Assembly (NCBI GenBank): GCA_017476665.1
Contig: JAFUZJ010000019.1
Coordinates: 62,001 to 126,000, forward strand
Length of the DNA stretch: 64,000 nucleotides
Direction of reading: 5' to 3'
Source: Lachnospiraceae bacterium
GTDB lineage: Bacteria > Bacillota > Clostridia > Lachnospirales > Lachnospiraceae
Of the stretch, positions 35,877 through 45,767 are shown one piece after another. Each line of letters opens with the position of its first letter. Within the stretch, counting starts at the first letter, position 1. Below the pieces are notes generated by a model, which saw only the letters and a list, made by a program, of their open reading frames with translations, was not told the origin of the DNA and ran no database searches. Made by a program: the position numbers and the translations under genes.

Positions 35877-37205
35877 ATGACAAATTTTTCTATCCAAAAC
35901 TTTCCTTTCCCTATGCACAGTATCTGCATCTGGCAAAAAGGTCAGATCCTGCAGGAGGAATACTTTGCGCCTTACACAAAAGAGCGCAAGCATCGTATGT
36001 TCTCCATTACCAAGGCCTACACATCGCTTGCCATCGGAGCATTGATGTCGGAGGGAAAACTGTCCCTGGACGATCCGATTGTGAAACATTTTCCGGAATT
36101 TGTACCGGAAAACGCCTCAGAATGGCTGACAAAAATGACGATCCGTGACATGCTCTCCATGCGCACCTGTCACAAATCCACGACCTACAAGATCAATGAA
36201 AAAGAAAACTGGGTGCGCTCCTTCTTTATTACCCCGCCCGATCATGCTCCGGGCAAGATTTTCAAGTATGATACTTCCTCCGCGCATACCATGGCGGCAC
36301 TGGTTAAAAAGCTCACAGACAAAGGTGTTCTGGATTATCTGCGCGAAGTTTATCTGGACCGGATTGGTTTTTCGCAGGACGCTTTTGTGTTAACAGATCC
36401 TTTCGGCTCCGAGATCGGCGGCTCCGGCATGGTGGCTTATCCAAACGATCTGCTTGTCACCGCAAAGCTTCTGCTCTCCCTGTATAAGGGAACCTGGGAG
36501 ACGGATTATCCGGATCTGGCCGGCTGTGCGGACAGTATTTACGACCGTTCTTTCTGGACGCGCTATGCCGCTTATATTCGCGAAGCAATGACCTATCACA
36601 CCTCCAACAGACACGACGCCAAAACCCTTGACGAAGGCCAGGGATACGGCTACCAGTTCTGGATGCTGCAGGACGGCGGCATCATGATGTACGGCATGGG
36701 TGGACAATACATGGCAATCTATCCCGACATTGACCTGATCTTCATTACCACCGCGGATACCCAGTCCACGCAGGGCGGTACCCAGTATATTCTGGATGAA
36801 TTCCACCGGATTGCTGTGGAATTGGGTGCTTCCAAGGCTCCCGTCTGCGACGGCTCAGCCGACCGGTGCACTTACTCAGATGCACCTGTACCGCTCCGCG
36901 CCAACGGTGCCGGGTTCAAGTCCTTCTAGCTGACTCAAAAGGAGTTGATCCTTGTCGGCGCAGAACACACCTTCCGCATTCCTTATGCACTGGATGCTTA
37001 TGTGGAATGCAAGGATCCCAAATACCAGCAGACGCTGTTTACCAAAGGATTTCCCCAGGCAGACGGCAGCATGTATCTGCATACCCAGATTCTGGATGAC
37101 TATGTGGGCGCCATTCATTTTGTCATAAAAGACAATATGATCTACATGCGCAAGGTAGAAGAAAGCCTGTATAAAGAATTCAACGGCTTCTTCACCGGCC
37201 AATAA
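35877..37205 (+). pseudogene. Serine hydrolase (class C beta-lactamase-like), interrupted by an in-frame TAG
   Basis: The first 350 codons encode a beta-lactamase-fold hydrolase: SITK (43-46) holds the nucleophile, YDTSSAH is the second motif and YGMGGQY stands for the KTG strand. A TAG at 36927-36929 then stops translation. The same frame stays open for 91 further codons to 37205 (LTQKELILVGAEHTFRIPYA and on), resembling the small C-terminal domain of longer homologues, and a terminator follows only after that. No usable start or site lies just past the TAG. Either the gene is decayed, perhaps with a small deletion in the low-quality stretch before the stop, or the catalytic domain still works alone. 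No signal peptide is seen. Substrate unknown. Confidence 0.75.
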
Positions 37206-37216
37206 AAAGAATCTTA

Positions 37217-37251
37217 AAAGGGGAATGTACCCATCAGGTACGCTCCCCTTT
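37217..37251. terminator. Bidirectional terminator between convergent genes
   Basis: Hairpin AAAGGGGA-at-GTACC-(5 bases)-GGTAC-gc-TCCCCTTT. On the minus strand it ends in TTTT followed by a second T-rich stretch; on the plus strand the tail is TTTGTCTTTG. It serves the hydrolase (plus) and the beta-helix lipoprotein (minus), which converge here. Confidence 0.85.
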
Positions 37252-37286
37252 GTCTTTGTGCTATTCTATTTCCCTAACTGGGCCTC

Positions 37287-38690
37287 TTATCTCACATTAT
37301 CATTGACTGAACACTTTTCCAGCGTGACGGAATAATCCGAAAACTTTGTGTAGCTGTTATTGGAAAAATCGCAATTTCGGAATGTCACGTCTCCATATTC
37401 ATCACCAAGCCGTACAAAGATGCCCTCGGAATTCTGAGAAGACACATTGTCATGGATCTTGCAATCCTCAAACACCACGCCGTACACGCTCCACAGATCA
37501 AACATAGCCATATCCTCGGAATCCCGCATCTCACAGTTCTTAAAAAGCGCATCGTTTATGTTTGACAAAGAAACCAGACCGTAGGTACACTCATAGATCT
37601 CCGTATCAGTAACGTTCATAAAGGAGCAGCTGTTTGCCCGCACACCATAAGTACCGCTGCCGTACAGTTTGCAATTCTCGATCGTAATACCGCCGACGCC
37701 GCTGTAATCCAGCACACTTCCCGAACAATAGCCGGGCTCCACATCATGTCCCACTGTCAGTCCGCGCAGCGTCACATTATTGCTGTATTCAAAAGCGAGC
37801 ACCGGTATGTACGGGTCTGCAACACAGATGAGTACCTCCGCCCCGTCTTTCGCCTCGAGGCACAGATTGGACGCCGTGATATGATACTCGCCATATTCCA
37901 TGTTCACATAAGGATTGTCCAATTCCTCAAACGAAATATCAGTAAAATCATAGGTTCCCGCTTCCAAAATTATCTTCGTGTTATTAGCGATGTTCTTCAG
38001 CAGATCCTGTGCATTGGATACCGTGACCGTCTTAAAATAGCGCAGTTTCTCCGGATTCTCCAATCTCGGGGAATCCTTTCTCAGATAGACGGACCGGGTC
38101 TCATTCCTGTAATAATAGTAGTCCTCACTCATCTCCTCCGGATCTGTCTCATACGCTTCATATCTGACCAGTGTATCCGCATCCGTCAGCGTGATGATCT
38201 TCTCCTCATCGTCGTCAAACGGCATGGAGAGTGCATAACTCCAGTCCGAATTTTCACACCCTTCATAGGCAGGTTCCGCTCGGTAGATCAATTCATTTCC
38301 GTAAAACCTGTCCACTCCCATTTCGTAGGTATTTTTATAATCCGCAACCAGCTTCTCTCCATCCTTGCGGATCCTAAGTTCCGATTCCGGCGCATAATAG
38401 TCATCACACATGGTGACATATTCATAGGGCTCTTCCTCTTCATACACACTGCGGTGAATCTCATACACCATCACCCATTCGCCCACAATGCCGTCTGTAT
38501 TTGCAGGTGCGCCGTCATTTTCCGACGTACCGACAGTCTTCTCCGCCGTCTCGCCGCTCTCCTGCACCGCACTTTCCTCAGCGCCCTGAGACACATTCCC
38601 CACAGACTCTCCCGCAACACCGCAGGCCGCAAACTGCAGTACCATGATTCCCGCTATCGCATACGATAATATTCTCTTGAAATGCGTCAA
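37287..38690 (-). CDS. Right-handed beta-helix repeat lipoprotein
   Basis: 467 residues, TTG start with AAGGGG nine bases upstream. The signal peptide ends in lipobox FAAC (Cys23), so it should be tethered outside the membrane. Residues about 24-65 are a Ser/Glu-rich linker, and 66-220 form a very acidic, Tyr-rich domain. Residues about 225-460 form a beta-helix: repeated short strands with Asn/Cys/Asp ladders such as ITIENCKLYGSGTYGV and FKNCEMRDSEDMAMF. Such helices usually bind or cut polysaccharides; no catalytic residues can be named. It follows the FakA-like gene by 23 bases. Confidence 0.85.
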   Translation of the reverse strand: MTHFKRILSYAIAGIMVLQFAACGVAGESVGNVSQGAEESAVQESGETAEKTVGTSENDGAPANTDGIVGEWVMVYEIHRSVYEEEEPYEYVTMCDDYYAPESELRIRKDGEKLVADYKNTYEMGVDRFYGNELIYRAEPAYEGCENSDWSYALSMPFDDDEEKIITLTDADTLVRYEAYETDPEEMSEDYYYYRNETRSVYLRKDSPRLENPEKLRYFKTVTVSNAQDLLKNIANNTKIILEAGTYDFTDISFEELDNPYVNMEYGEYHITASNLCLEAKDGAEVLICVADPYIPVLAFEYSNNVTLRGLTVGHDVEPGYCSGSVLDYSGVGGITIENCKLYGSGTYGVRANSCSFMNVTDTEIYECTYGLVSLSNINDALFKNCEMRDSEDMAMFDLWSVYGVVFEDCKIHDNVSSQNSEGIFVRLGDEYGDVTFRNCDFSNNSYTKFSDYSVTLEKCSVNDNVR

Positions 38691-38713
38691 AGTATTTATC
38701 CCCTTCCATTTTT

Positions 38714-39007
38714 TCAGCCCTGCATTCCTGCAGACTGTCTGATCATATCCTCCACCACAATGTCATAGATCTCGCCCACGGAATTGCAATACTCCAGAAC
38801 CTTCCATGGCTCATTGGTATGAAAATGGATCTTTACCAGTTCCTCATCCCCTGCTGCGATCAGAGAATTGCCCTCAATATGTCCTCTGATATAGTCCGCA
38901 ATCTCGTCCTCATCCAGATCCTCGTCCCTACGATCTATGAGAAGCTGTGTATCATAGCGATACGCAAACTGATCGTCCTCTGCATCAATGCTTTGAATCG
39001 GTTCCAT
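38714..39007 (-). CDS. Stand-alone FakA/DAK-like domain protein
   Basis: 97 residues with AAGGAGG before the ATG. The segment AAGDEELVKIHFHTNEPWKVLEYCNSVGEIYDIVVEDM closely resembles the middle domain of fatty acid kinase FakA, which has VGDDDLIKVHVHTNEPGKVL in well-studied forms, and YDTQLLIDRRDEDLDEDEI resembles the strand before it. The nucleotide-binding Dak2 domain and the C-terminal part of FakA are absent. It is far too short to be a kinase and may be a regulatory or adaptor piece; it has its own promoter, so it need not be a remnant. Confidence 0.8.
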   Translation of the reverse strand: MEPIQSIDAEDDQFAYRYDTQLLIDRRDEDLDEDEIADYIRGHIEGNSLIAAGDEELVKIHFHTNEPWKVLEYCNSVGEIYDIVVEDMIRQSAGMQG

Positions 39008-39039
39008 TTATGAATCCTCCTTATCAGCTTATAATTATA

Positions 39040-39068
39040 AATATATCATGTAACTTCCGGCTTGTAAA
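39040..39068 (-). promoter_or_regulatory. Promoter of the FakA-like/beta-helix pair
   Basis: Minus strand: TTTACA (39068-39063), 17-base spacer, TATATT (39045-39040). It lies in the 66-base gap after sulP, whose own terminator is not visible. Confidence 0.6.
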
Positions 39069-39073
39069 GTTTA

Positions 39074-40729
39074 TTACGCTGCCAGCTCTGTCGCCCGCTT
39101 CAGCGCTTCATCGATGTGGGAGCAGAAATTCTCCGCACCCACCTTCTCTACAAATCCGGCTTTCTTCATCACCTTCATGGGCTGCTCGTTCACATGGGAT
39201 AATACCAGCTGGATATTCAATTTCTTACAGGATTCCAGAAGCTGCTCCAGATTGTGCATCGCTGTCGCATCAATGGCACTCACACTTCTCATGCGCAGCA
39301 CCAGACAGTTTACCTTCTCATCCAGAGAAATCTTCAATATCTTATCCGCCGCACCGAAAAACAGCGGTCCGCTGATCTCATACACCAGCGTATGCTCCGG
39401 AACCTTCCGCAGAGAGATACTGTCTGCATCGTTTTCGTCATCCTCTATGTACTTCCAGCCTTCCACTTCCGTCACATCACTCATACGCTTCATGAACAGG
39501 ATTGCCGCCAGCACAATGCCCACCTCGATGGCAATCACCAGATCAAAGATCACCGTCAGCCCAAAAGTCAGCACCAATACAAGAATATCACTCTTCGGCG
39601 CTGTCTTGCACAGATTCAGAAATTTCCGCCACTCCGACATATTATAAGCTACCATGAACAGAATGGCCGCAATAGCAGGCATGGGGATCAGCGCCGCATA
39701 AGGCATCAATATCACCAAAATTAACAATAAGGTCACTGCATGCACCATACCGGCAATCGGGGTGCGCCCGCCGTTTTTGATATTGGCTGCGGTTCTTGCG
39801 ATAGCTCCCGTGGCGGGAATACCGCCAAACAGCGCCGAGGCAATGTTGCCTGCCCCCTGCGCAATCAGCTCCATATTGGAACGGTGCCTGGAGTTGATCA
39901 TACTGTCCGCCACCACGCAGGACAGCAAAGACTCGATTGCCGCCAGGATTGCGATCGTAAAGGCATCCGGCAGCACTGTCCGCACCAGTTTCACGCTGAT
40001 CGCAGGCATGGAAAATGCAGGCAGCTTATTGGAAATCTCATACAGATCCCCAATGGTATTCACCTGCATATGGAATCCCTTCACCATGGCAATGCTCACA
40101 ATCACCGCGATCAAAGAAGACGGAATCTTCTTGAAAAATCCCGGCAAATAAGACCATCCGATCAGGATCACCATGCATACCACGCCTACAATGACTGCCT
40201 GATAATTGATGGTAGGCCAAAAGATGATCACAGCCTTCAGCTTATCAATCGTTTCAATCAACGGTTCCTCACTTATGATCTTAAGCCCCAGGAAATCCTT
40301 GATCTGTCCTACAAAAATCGTAACTGCAATCCCCGTGGTAAAGCCGGTCGTGATCGTATAGGGGATAAATTTGATCAGATTTCCCATGTGGAAAAGCCCC
40401 ATCAGCACTAACAGAATTCCTGCCATGACCGTCGCCAACGCCAGACCTTCCATGCCGTTCTCCGCTACAATTCCGGCAACTATAGTCGCAAACGCCGCCG
40501 TGGGTCCCGCGATCTGTACGCGGCTTCCGCCCAAAAACGAGATTACAAATCCGGCCACAATTGCCGTATAGATACCCTTCTCCGGCGTCACACCGGACGC
40601 TAACGCCAACGCAATCGACAACGGCAGGGCAATGATCGCCACAATGATCCCCGCTACAATATCCTTGACCAATTGCTCCTTCGTGTACCCTTTCATGACT
40701 GAAAATAGCTTCGGTTTCAATTTATCCAT
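39074..40729 (-). CDS. SulP-family anion transporter with STAS domain
   Basis: 551 residues: about 12-14 membrane helices (to about residue 410) with the SulP signatures ALPLSIALALASGVTPEKGIYTAI and GGIPATGAIARTAANIKNGGRTP, then a cytoplasmic STAS domain (about 435-545) with VSAIDATAMHNLEQL. Family members carry sulfate, bicarbonate, fumarate or other anions. No carbonic anhydrase or sulfur-assimilation genes are next to it, so the substrate is open. An unusual long inverted repeat overlies its promoter. Confidence 0.93.
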   Translation of the reverse strand: MDKLKPKLFSVMKGYTKEQLVKDIVAGIIVAIIALPLSIALALASGVTPEKGIYTAIVAGFVISFLGGSRVQIAGPTAAFATIVAGIVAENGMEGLALATVMAGILLVLMGLFHMGNLIKFIPYTITTGFTTGIAVTIFVGQIKDFLGLKIISEEPLIETIDKLKAVIIFWPTINYQAVIVGVVCMVILIGWSYLPGFFKKIPSSLIAVIVSIAMVKGFHMQVNTIGDLYEISNKLPAFSMPAISVKLVRTVLPDAFTIAILAAIESLLSCVVADSMINSRHRSNMELIAQGAGNIASALFGGIPATGAIARTAANIKNGGRTPIAGMVHAVTLLLILVILMPYAALIPMPAIAAILFMVAYNMSEWRKFLNLCKTAPKSDILVLVLTFGLTVIFDLVIAIEVGIVLAAILFMKRMSDVTEVEGWKYIEDDENDADSISLRKVPEHTLVYEISGPLFFGAADKILKISLDEKVNCLVLRMRSVSAIDATAMHNLEQLLESCKKLNIQLVLSHVNEQPMKVMKKAGFVEKVGAENFCSHIDEALKRATELAA

Positions 40730-40773
40730 GGTACTTTGTCTCCTCTGAACTCATCCATATTTCAAATATAAAA

Positions 40774-40824
40774 ATCAATCGTATGATTTATGTCTAAATC
40801 ACAACCACAAATCACACGATTGAT
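40774..40824. repeat. Long imperfect inverted repeat in the sulP promoter region
   Basis: Arms ATCAATCGT-a-TGATTT (40774-40789) and AAATCA-c-ACGATTGAT (40809-40824): nine pairs, one mismatch, six pairs, 19-base loop. AAATCACA also occurs twice directly (40796-40803, 40809-40816). The outer arm touches the predicted -10 box of sulP, which suits an operator or a 5' leader hairpin. Confidence 0.7.
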
Positions 40825-40853
40825 ATATTATTCCTTTTTATACAGGAATGCAA
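40825..40853 (-). promoter_or_regulatory. Predicted promoter of sulP
   Basis: Minus strand: TTGCAT (40853-40848), 17-base spacer, TAATAT (40830-40825), start predicted near 40818, inside the outer arm of the inverted repeat. The -10 match is only moderate. Confidence 0.5.
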
Positions 40854-40881
40854 GTTTATTTTCAAAAACAATCATTCGAAG

Positions 40882-42396
40882 TCAAACCCTGTGCCCCATA
40901 TAATAAAAACCATGACATTCATCCAACGATACATCCACAATCTGCCCGATCAGGGATGCATCCCCCGGAAAATGCACCAGCGTATTATTGGAAAGCCGTC
41001 CTGTCACCAGCGTGGGATCATTTTCATTCACTTCCTCCACCAGCGCATCCATAACCTGCCCCTGATAGCGTGCCACCCTCTCTCTGGCAGTCTCCTGCAC
41101 GGTCTTTAACACCTTATCAAAATTGCGTTTCACTTCCTCCTCCGGCACCTGCTCCATAGCTGCCGCAGGCGTTCCCGTCCGCTGGGAATAGATAAAGGTA
41201 AAGGCATTGTCATACTGTACTTTCCGAATCACATCAATGGTCTCCTCCACATCCTCCGCGGTTTCCCCCGGGAATCCCACCATGATGTCAGTGGTCAATG
41301 CCATATCCGGTATCTCTCTCCGGATCTTCTCTGCCAGCGCCAGATATTGCTCCTTTGTATATCTGCGGTTCATATCCTTTAAGATTCTCGTAGATCCTGC
41401 CTGCATGGGAAGATGCAGATGACGGCAGATCTTCTTGGATTCCTTCATTACCCGGATCAAGTCATCCGACAGATCCTTAGGGTGAGAGGTCATAAATCGT
41501 ATCCGCTTCAAACCTTCAATCTTCTCCACCTCACGCAGAAGTTCCGCAAAACTCATGGGATGCTCCAGATTTTTTCCGTAGGAATTCACATTCTGCCCTA
41601 ACAGCATGATCTCCACCACGCCGTCCTCCACCAGCTTTTCAATCTCACGGATAATATCCTTGGGTTCTCTGCTGCGCTCTCTACCCCGCACATAGGGCAC
41701 AATACAGTATGTACAGAAATTATTGCAGCCAAACATGATGTTGATCCCGGACTTAAAGGCGTACTTCCGCTCCACCGGCAGATCCTCCACGATCTGATCC
41801 GTATCCTTCCAGATGTCGATCAGCATTCCTTCCTGCTCAAAGGTGGCATTCAAAAGCTCCGCAAACTTAAAAATATTGTGCGTTCCAAACAGCAGATCCA
41901 CAAATCCATAGCTTTTCTGAATCTTCTCAATTACCGTAGGCTCCTGCATCATGCAGCCACAGAGTGCGATCTTCATCCCGGGATTGCGGCGCTTATAGCC
42001 CTTCAGTTCACCCAGTCTGCCATAGACCCGCTGGTTTGCATTGTCCCGCACTGTACAGGTATTATAGATCACAAAATCCGCATTTTCGTCCTCCGTAATC
42101 TCATATCCCACATACCGCAAAATGCCGATCAGTTTCTCGGAGTCCCGGGCATTCATCTGGCACCCAAACGTGACCACGCAAGCTCTGGGGGCATGTCCGC
42201 GCTTGTCCTGAAACTGCGCCACATGAGCCTTACACTTGTCCATAAAATACTGCTGGCGCGCAGACTCCTCTGTGGGAATCCCATTCTGCCAATTTGTCTG
42301 ATTGGTATCTGTTGCCATCTTTGTTAACCTTTCATCTGTTTTTCCGCTATTTTCATTTTCGGATGATATCATCATTGCTTCACTACCGCTTTTCAT
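40882..42396 (-). CDS. miaB: tRNA-2-methylthio-N6-dimethylallyladenosine synthase
   Basis: 504 residues, a radical-SAM methylthiotransferase that adds CH3S to i6A37 made by MiaA. The N-terminal UPF0004 domain holds the first cluster cysteines ([24 protein letters not shown]). The radical-SAM CxxxCxxC is CNNFCTYC, followed by [12 protein letters not shown]. The C-terminal TRAM domain includes [14 protein letters not shown]. The start overlaps the pepT stop by four bases (ATGA). A later ATG (42318), with AAGG nine bases before, would remove a 26-residue polar extension and is a fair alternative. Confidence 0.96.
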   Translation of the reverse strand: MKSGSEAMMISSENENSGKTDERLTKMATDTNQTNWQNGIPTEESARQQYFMDKCKAHVAQFQDKRGHAPRACVVTFGCQMNARDSEKLIGILRYVGYEITEDENADFVIYNTCTVRDNANQRVYGRLGELKGYKRRNPGMKIALCGCMMQEPTVIEKIQKSYGFVDLLFGTHNIFKFAELLNATFEQEGMLIDIWKDTDQIVEDLPVERKYAFKSGINIMFGCNNFCTYCIVPYVRGRERSREPKDIIREIEKLVEDGVVEIMLLGQNVNSYGKNLEHPMSFAELLREVEKIEGLKRIRFMTSHPKDLSDDLIRVMKESKKICRHLHLPMQAGSTRILKDMNRRYTKEQYLALAEKIRREIPDMALTTDIMVGFPGETAEDVEETIDVIRKVQYDNAFTFIYSQRTGTPAAAMEQVPEEEVKRNFDKVLKTVQETARERVARYQGQVMDALVEEVNENDPTLVTGRLSNNTLVHFPGDASLIGQIVDVSLDECHGFYYMGHRV

Positions 42397-43631
42397 TTCA
42401 CTGGCTTACCGTATTTCTCCGCCAACTTCACCAAAATTTCCGCCACAGCCTCCATGGACTGCACACAGGCATATTCATACCGTCCGTGATAATTGGCGCC
42501 TCCGGTACACAGATTCGGACACGGCAGCCCCATAAAGGACAGCCTTGCGCCGTCTGTACCGCCCCGGATCGGCGTCACAATCGGTGTGATTCCCAACTCC
42601 TCCATCACATCTCTGGCGTTGTCGATCAGATGCATATGGGGCTCTAATACCTCCCGCATATTATAATACGAATCCTTCAGATCAACAACGATCGTACCGT
42701 CCCCATACTTTTGGTTTAGGAAAGTCGCACACTGCAAAAACAGTTCCTTTTTTCGTTCAAACAAAAGTTTATCATGATCGCGGATAATGTAATCTGCCAC
42801 CACTTCCTCCACATTGCCGCTTATGGCGTCCAGATGGAAAAAGCCCTCATACCCCTCCGTATACATGGGATTCTGTTCCACCGGAAGCAAGCTCTGAAAC
42901 TCCTGTGCGATCAGGATTGCATTCCGCATCTTATTCTTGGCGTCCCCGGGGTGCACACTGCGTCCATGGACATGAAGTTTTGCCCCGGCTGCATTGAAGT
43001 TTTCATACTCTAACTCCCCTAAGGCGCCTCCGTCTACCGTATACGCATAGTCCGCGCCAAACAGCTTTACGTCGAAATGATCCGCCCCGCAGCCGATTTC
43101 TTCGTCCGGCGTAAACCCGATCCGGATTTTTCCGTGAGAAATCTCCGGATGCCGCATCAGATACTCCGCCATGGTCATGATCTCCGCAATCCCTGCCTTA
43201 TCATCGGCCCCCAAAAGCGTGGTTCCGTCCGTGACAATCAGATCTTTCCCCGCAAGTCCCGCCAGTTCCGGAAAGTCCGCCACACGCATGACAATGCCCT
43301 GCGCCTCATTCAGTACAATATCCCCTCCGTCATACGCCTCCACCATGCGGGGCTTTACATCCGTATCCGTCACCGCAGGAGATGTGTCCATATGGGAGAT
43401 AAAACCGAGTACCGGCGCAGACTCGCATCCCGCCGTCGCAGGCACAGAAGCATATACATAACAGTGCTCCCTGTCATAAACGATCTCCTCCGCTCCCAGC
43501 TCCTCCAATTCCTGTACGAGCAGCTTCGCCAGATCATGCTGCTTCATGGTGCTGGGTGTACTTTGGGATTCTTCATTGGACTGCGTATCTATTTTCACAT
43601 AACGCAGAAACTTTTGAACTACTTCTGACAT
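42393..43631 (-). CDS. pepT: Peptidase T (tripeptide aminopeptidase)
   Basis: 412 residues from ATG 43631, which has GGAG six bases upstream; an ATG four codons earlier has no clear site. It is an M20 di-zinc peptidase that releases the N-terminal residue of tripeptides. Metal and catalytic motifs are [32 protein letters not shown] and [13 protein letters not shown]. Cytoplasmic. It has a promoter of its own and is coupled to miaB, an odd but simple two-gene unit. Confidence 0.96.
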   Translation of the reverse strand: MSEVVQKFLRYVKIDTQSNEESQSTPSTMKQHDLAKLLVQELEELGAEEIVYDREHCYVYASVPATAGCESAPVLGFISHMDTSPAVTDTDVKPRMVEAYDGGDIVLNEAQGIVMRVADFPELAGLAGKDLIVTDGTTLLGADDKAGIAEIMTMAEYLMRHPEISHGKIRIGFTPDEEIGCGADHFDVKLFGADYAYTVDGGALGELEYENFNAAGAKLHVHGRSVHPGDAKNKMRNAILIAQEFQSLLPVEQNPMYTEGYEGFFHLDAISGNVEEVVADYIIRDHDKLLFERKKELFLQCATFLNQKYGDGTIVVDLKDSYYNMREVLEPHMHLIDNARDVMEELGITPIVTPIRGGTDGARLSFMGLPCPNLCTGGANYHGRYEYACVQSMEAVAEILVKLAEKYGKPVK

Positions 43632-43687
43632 AGGCTGCTCCATTCTGGTTTCATTTTATTTTTATTTCATTTTAACCATATGGATTT

Positions 43688-43716
43688 ATTATATGCTTTG
43701 CCTCTTTGTTTTGCAA
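43688..43716 (-). promoter_or_regulatory. Sigma-A promoter of pepT-miaB
   Basis: Minus strand: TTGCAA (43716-43711), 17-base spacer, perfect TATAAT (43693-43688), about 57 bases before the pepT start. Confidence 0.8.
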
Positions 43717-43729
43717 CCGCTTATTTGCC

Positions 43730-45127
43730 TTAACGATTATGCTCATAGCGTGTACTATCATACCGCAGGATTTCCTCGCACATTCCGTTTCTGCCCAGTC
43801 CCAGCGCCAATACACTAAGCAGATTCGGCACCGCCATGAGTCCGTTGCAGATGTCCGAAAAATCCCAGACCAGCTCCAACGAACACACCGCCCCCAGGAA
43901 CACGACCAACACATAGACAAAACGATACCAGACACTGTATCTGCCACCTGTCAGATATTCAAATGCCTTCTCCCCCTGGTAGGCCCATGCCACAATTGTG
44001 GCAAAAGCAAACAAGACAATGCTGACACAGACAAATTTTGCCCCCCACGCCCCGAAAGTTCCCTCAAATACGGCAACCGCAAGCTCTGTTCCGTTCAACA
44101 GTTCACCGTCTGCCGTCACGCTTCCCAACAACCCGGACGCCGCAAAGGCAAGCCCCGTAAACAGACAGATGATCATGGTATCAAAAAATACCCCTGTCAT
44201 ACTGATATACCCCTGCCGAATGTAATCCTCCGTGTCCGTGGCAGCCGCCGTGATCCCCGCAGCGCCCACGCCCGCTTCGTTGGAAAATACCCCTCTGGAA
44301 ATCCCGAATCGCATGGATTTTGCCATAGACAGAGAAGCCATGACCGTCAGCTGACCGAACAGCCCGCCCTTCACTGCCTCCGGTGCAAAAGCCATGGTAA
44401 CGATCGCCCCGACTCCCTGCAGCAGTCCCACCGGATGCAGCAGGATCACTGCCAATGTCCCCAGAAGATAAAAAATTCCCATGAACGGCACCAAAATCTG
44501 TGTGATCTTTGTGATTCCGCGAATGCCACCCAGCACCGCAAATATGGTGAGTAAGGTTATCACCAGCCCGGTGCGGGCTGTCGGTATCTGAAATGTCACC
44601 AGACACGCCTGGGCAATGGAATTGGATTGCGTCATATTTCCCATGCCGAAGGACGCCATCACAGCAAGGAATGCATAGCTGCCCGCAAGTATTATGCCGA
44701 CTTTCCCCGGAAAAGCATGCTTCAGCGTATACATGGGACCGCCTACCCATTCCCCTTTGTCATTTTTACAGCGGTATTTTACCGACAGGGCACTCTCCAC
44801 CAGTTTGGTGGCCAGTCCCAGCACACTGGCTGCCACCATCCAGAACAAAGCCCCCGGTCCGCCCAATACCATGGCCGTCGCCACTCCCACGATATTACCG
44901 ATCCCGATGGTGGCCGCCAGCTCGGTCATCAGGGAAGCAAATGGCGAGACGCCGTTCCGCGCCTTCTTTTCTTTTTTCTCTGCACCTACAATACATTTCA
45001 GTGCAAATCCCAGGCGCCGCAAAGGCAGAAAATCCATCCGCACCATCAACAGCACCCCTGTCCCTAACAGCAAAAACAAGAGCCACTGTCCCCACACAAA
45101 CTGATCGATTCTGTTCAAAAGTTCCAT
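43730..45127 (-). CDS. Sodium:alanine symporter family protein (AGCS)
   Basis: 465 residues from ATG 45127; a longer frame to 45199 runs back through a terminator-like hairpin and is unlikely. It has about ten or eleven membrane helices. AGCS signatures include ATIGIGNIVGVATAMVLGGPGALFWM, KYRCKNDKGEWVGGPMYTL and RGVFSNEAGVGAAGITAAA. It imports alanine or glycine with sodium or protons. It lies alone between pepT and a decayed patch; no clear terminator separates it from the pepT promoter. Confidence 0.95.
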   Translation of the reverse strand: MELLNRIDQFVWGQWLLFLLLGTGVLLMVRMDFLPLRRLGFALKCIVGAEKKEKKARNGVSPFASLMTELAATIGIGNIVGVATAMVLGGPGALFWMVAASVLGLATKLVESALSVKYRCKNDKGEWVGGPMYTLKHAFPGKVGIILAGSYAFLAVMASFGMGNMTQSNSIAQACLVTFQIPTARTGLVITLLTIFAVLGGIRGITKITQILVPFMGIFYLLGTLAVILLHPVGLLQGVGAIVTMAFAPEAVKGGLFGQLTVMASLSMAKSMRFGISRGVFSNEAGVGAAGITAAATDTEDYIRQGYISMTGVFFDTMIICLFTGLAFAASGLLGSVTADGELLNGTELAVAVFEGTFGAWGAKFVCVSIVLFAFATIVAWAYQGEKAFEYLTGGRYSVWYRFVYVLVVFLGAVCSLELVWDFSDICNGLMAVPNLLSVLALGLGRNGMCEEILRYDSTRYEHNR

Positions 45128-45166
45128 TTTTCGTCCGCCAAATCCGGTCTTTAGTACAATATATAA

Positions 45167-45192
45167 GAGAGGACATTCTTTCATGCCCTCTC
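45167..45192 (-). terminator. Terminator-like hairpin upstream of the alanine symporter gene
   Basis: Minus strand GAGAGGGCAT-(6)-ATGTCCTCTC, ten pairs with one G-U, then TTATATATT. It lies 31 bases past the stop of the frameshifted remnant. On the plus strand it is followed by TTTT. Confidence 0.5.
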
Positions 45193-45222
45193 TTTTCATT
45201 CTTTATAAATGAATTTCCGATT

Positions 45223-45758
45223 CTATTCTGCCACCGTCACTTTTAATTCGTCAACCAGCGTCTGCAAACCTTCCCCGTCATAGGGATTACAACCGTCCAC
45301 CGCCTTTAATAATCCGGCGTGCGGACTCCTTACGTTGTAGGTATAGTATCCAGCCTCCACATCCTCTCTGCTTCCCCGAACATTTTTCGTCTCCCCCGAA
45401 ACCGCATCCTTTAGGATAGCGAATTTATAGGCAAACCGGCTCGGCTTTTCTTCACTTCATTCAACCGAACAACTTCAAACCGCCGGGAAACCGGAAAAAG
45501 ATTTACCGCAACAAGGAAGATCACTGTTGCAATCCCACCGATCTTCATTGTTTTCCTGCAACTATTTTTCCACTTTTCCGCCAATCCGGTTCTTTTCTTT
45601 CTTCTCTGTCGGGAAATAGCATCCATAGGGAAAAAAAAACAGACCGTCAGGAGCCCATACAGCGAGTCCACGAAATTGACATAGAAGAAAAACCACCATG
45701 GGGACAGCGTCCGCTGATAGATATGTATCAATCCGGTCTCGATCAAGCCCATCAACAT
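45223..45758 (-). pseudogene. Frameshifted membrane-protein remnant
   Basis: Reading from 45758 gives a hydrophobic protein with two membrane segments (WWFFFYVNFVDSLYGLLTVC and IGGIATVIFLVAVNLFP) that stops at 45411. A different frame from about 45450 continues with a coherent sequence (KFAILKDAVSGETKNV, then YYTYNVRSPHAGLLKAVDG) to a stop at 45223. A change of one base near the TTTT at 45446-45449 would join the two. There is no ribosome-binding site before the first ATG, which lies nine bases after the HEPN stop in the same frame, so the 5' end may be lost too. Family not recognised. Confidence 0.6.
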
Positions 45759-45767
45759 TAACCACAG

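Noticed and set aside
45124-45199. Longer N-terminus for the alanine symporter (start at 45199).
   Set aside because: It would translate through the terminator-like hairpin; the ATG at 45127 matches the family start.
45411-45470. Programmed -1 frameshift joining the two halves of the membrane-protein remnant.
   Set aside because: No X XXY YYZ slippery heptamer or following stem is present, and the gene also lacks a ribosome-binding site and probably its 5' end.
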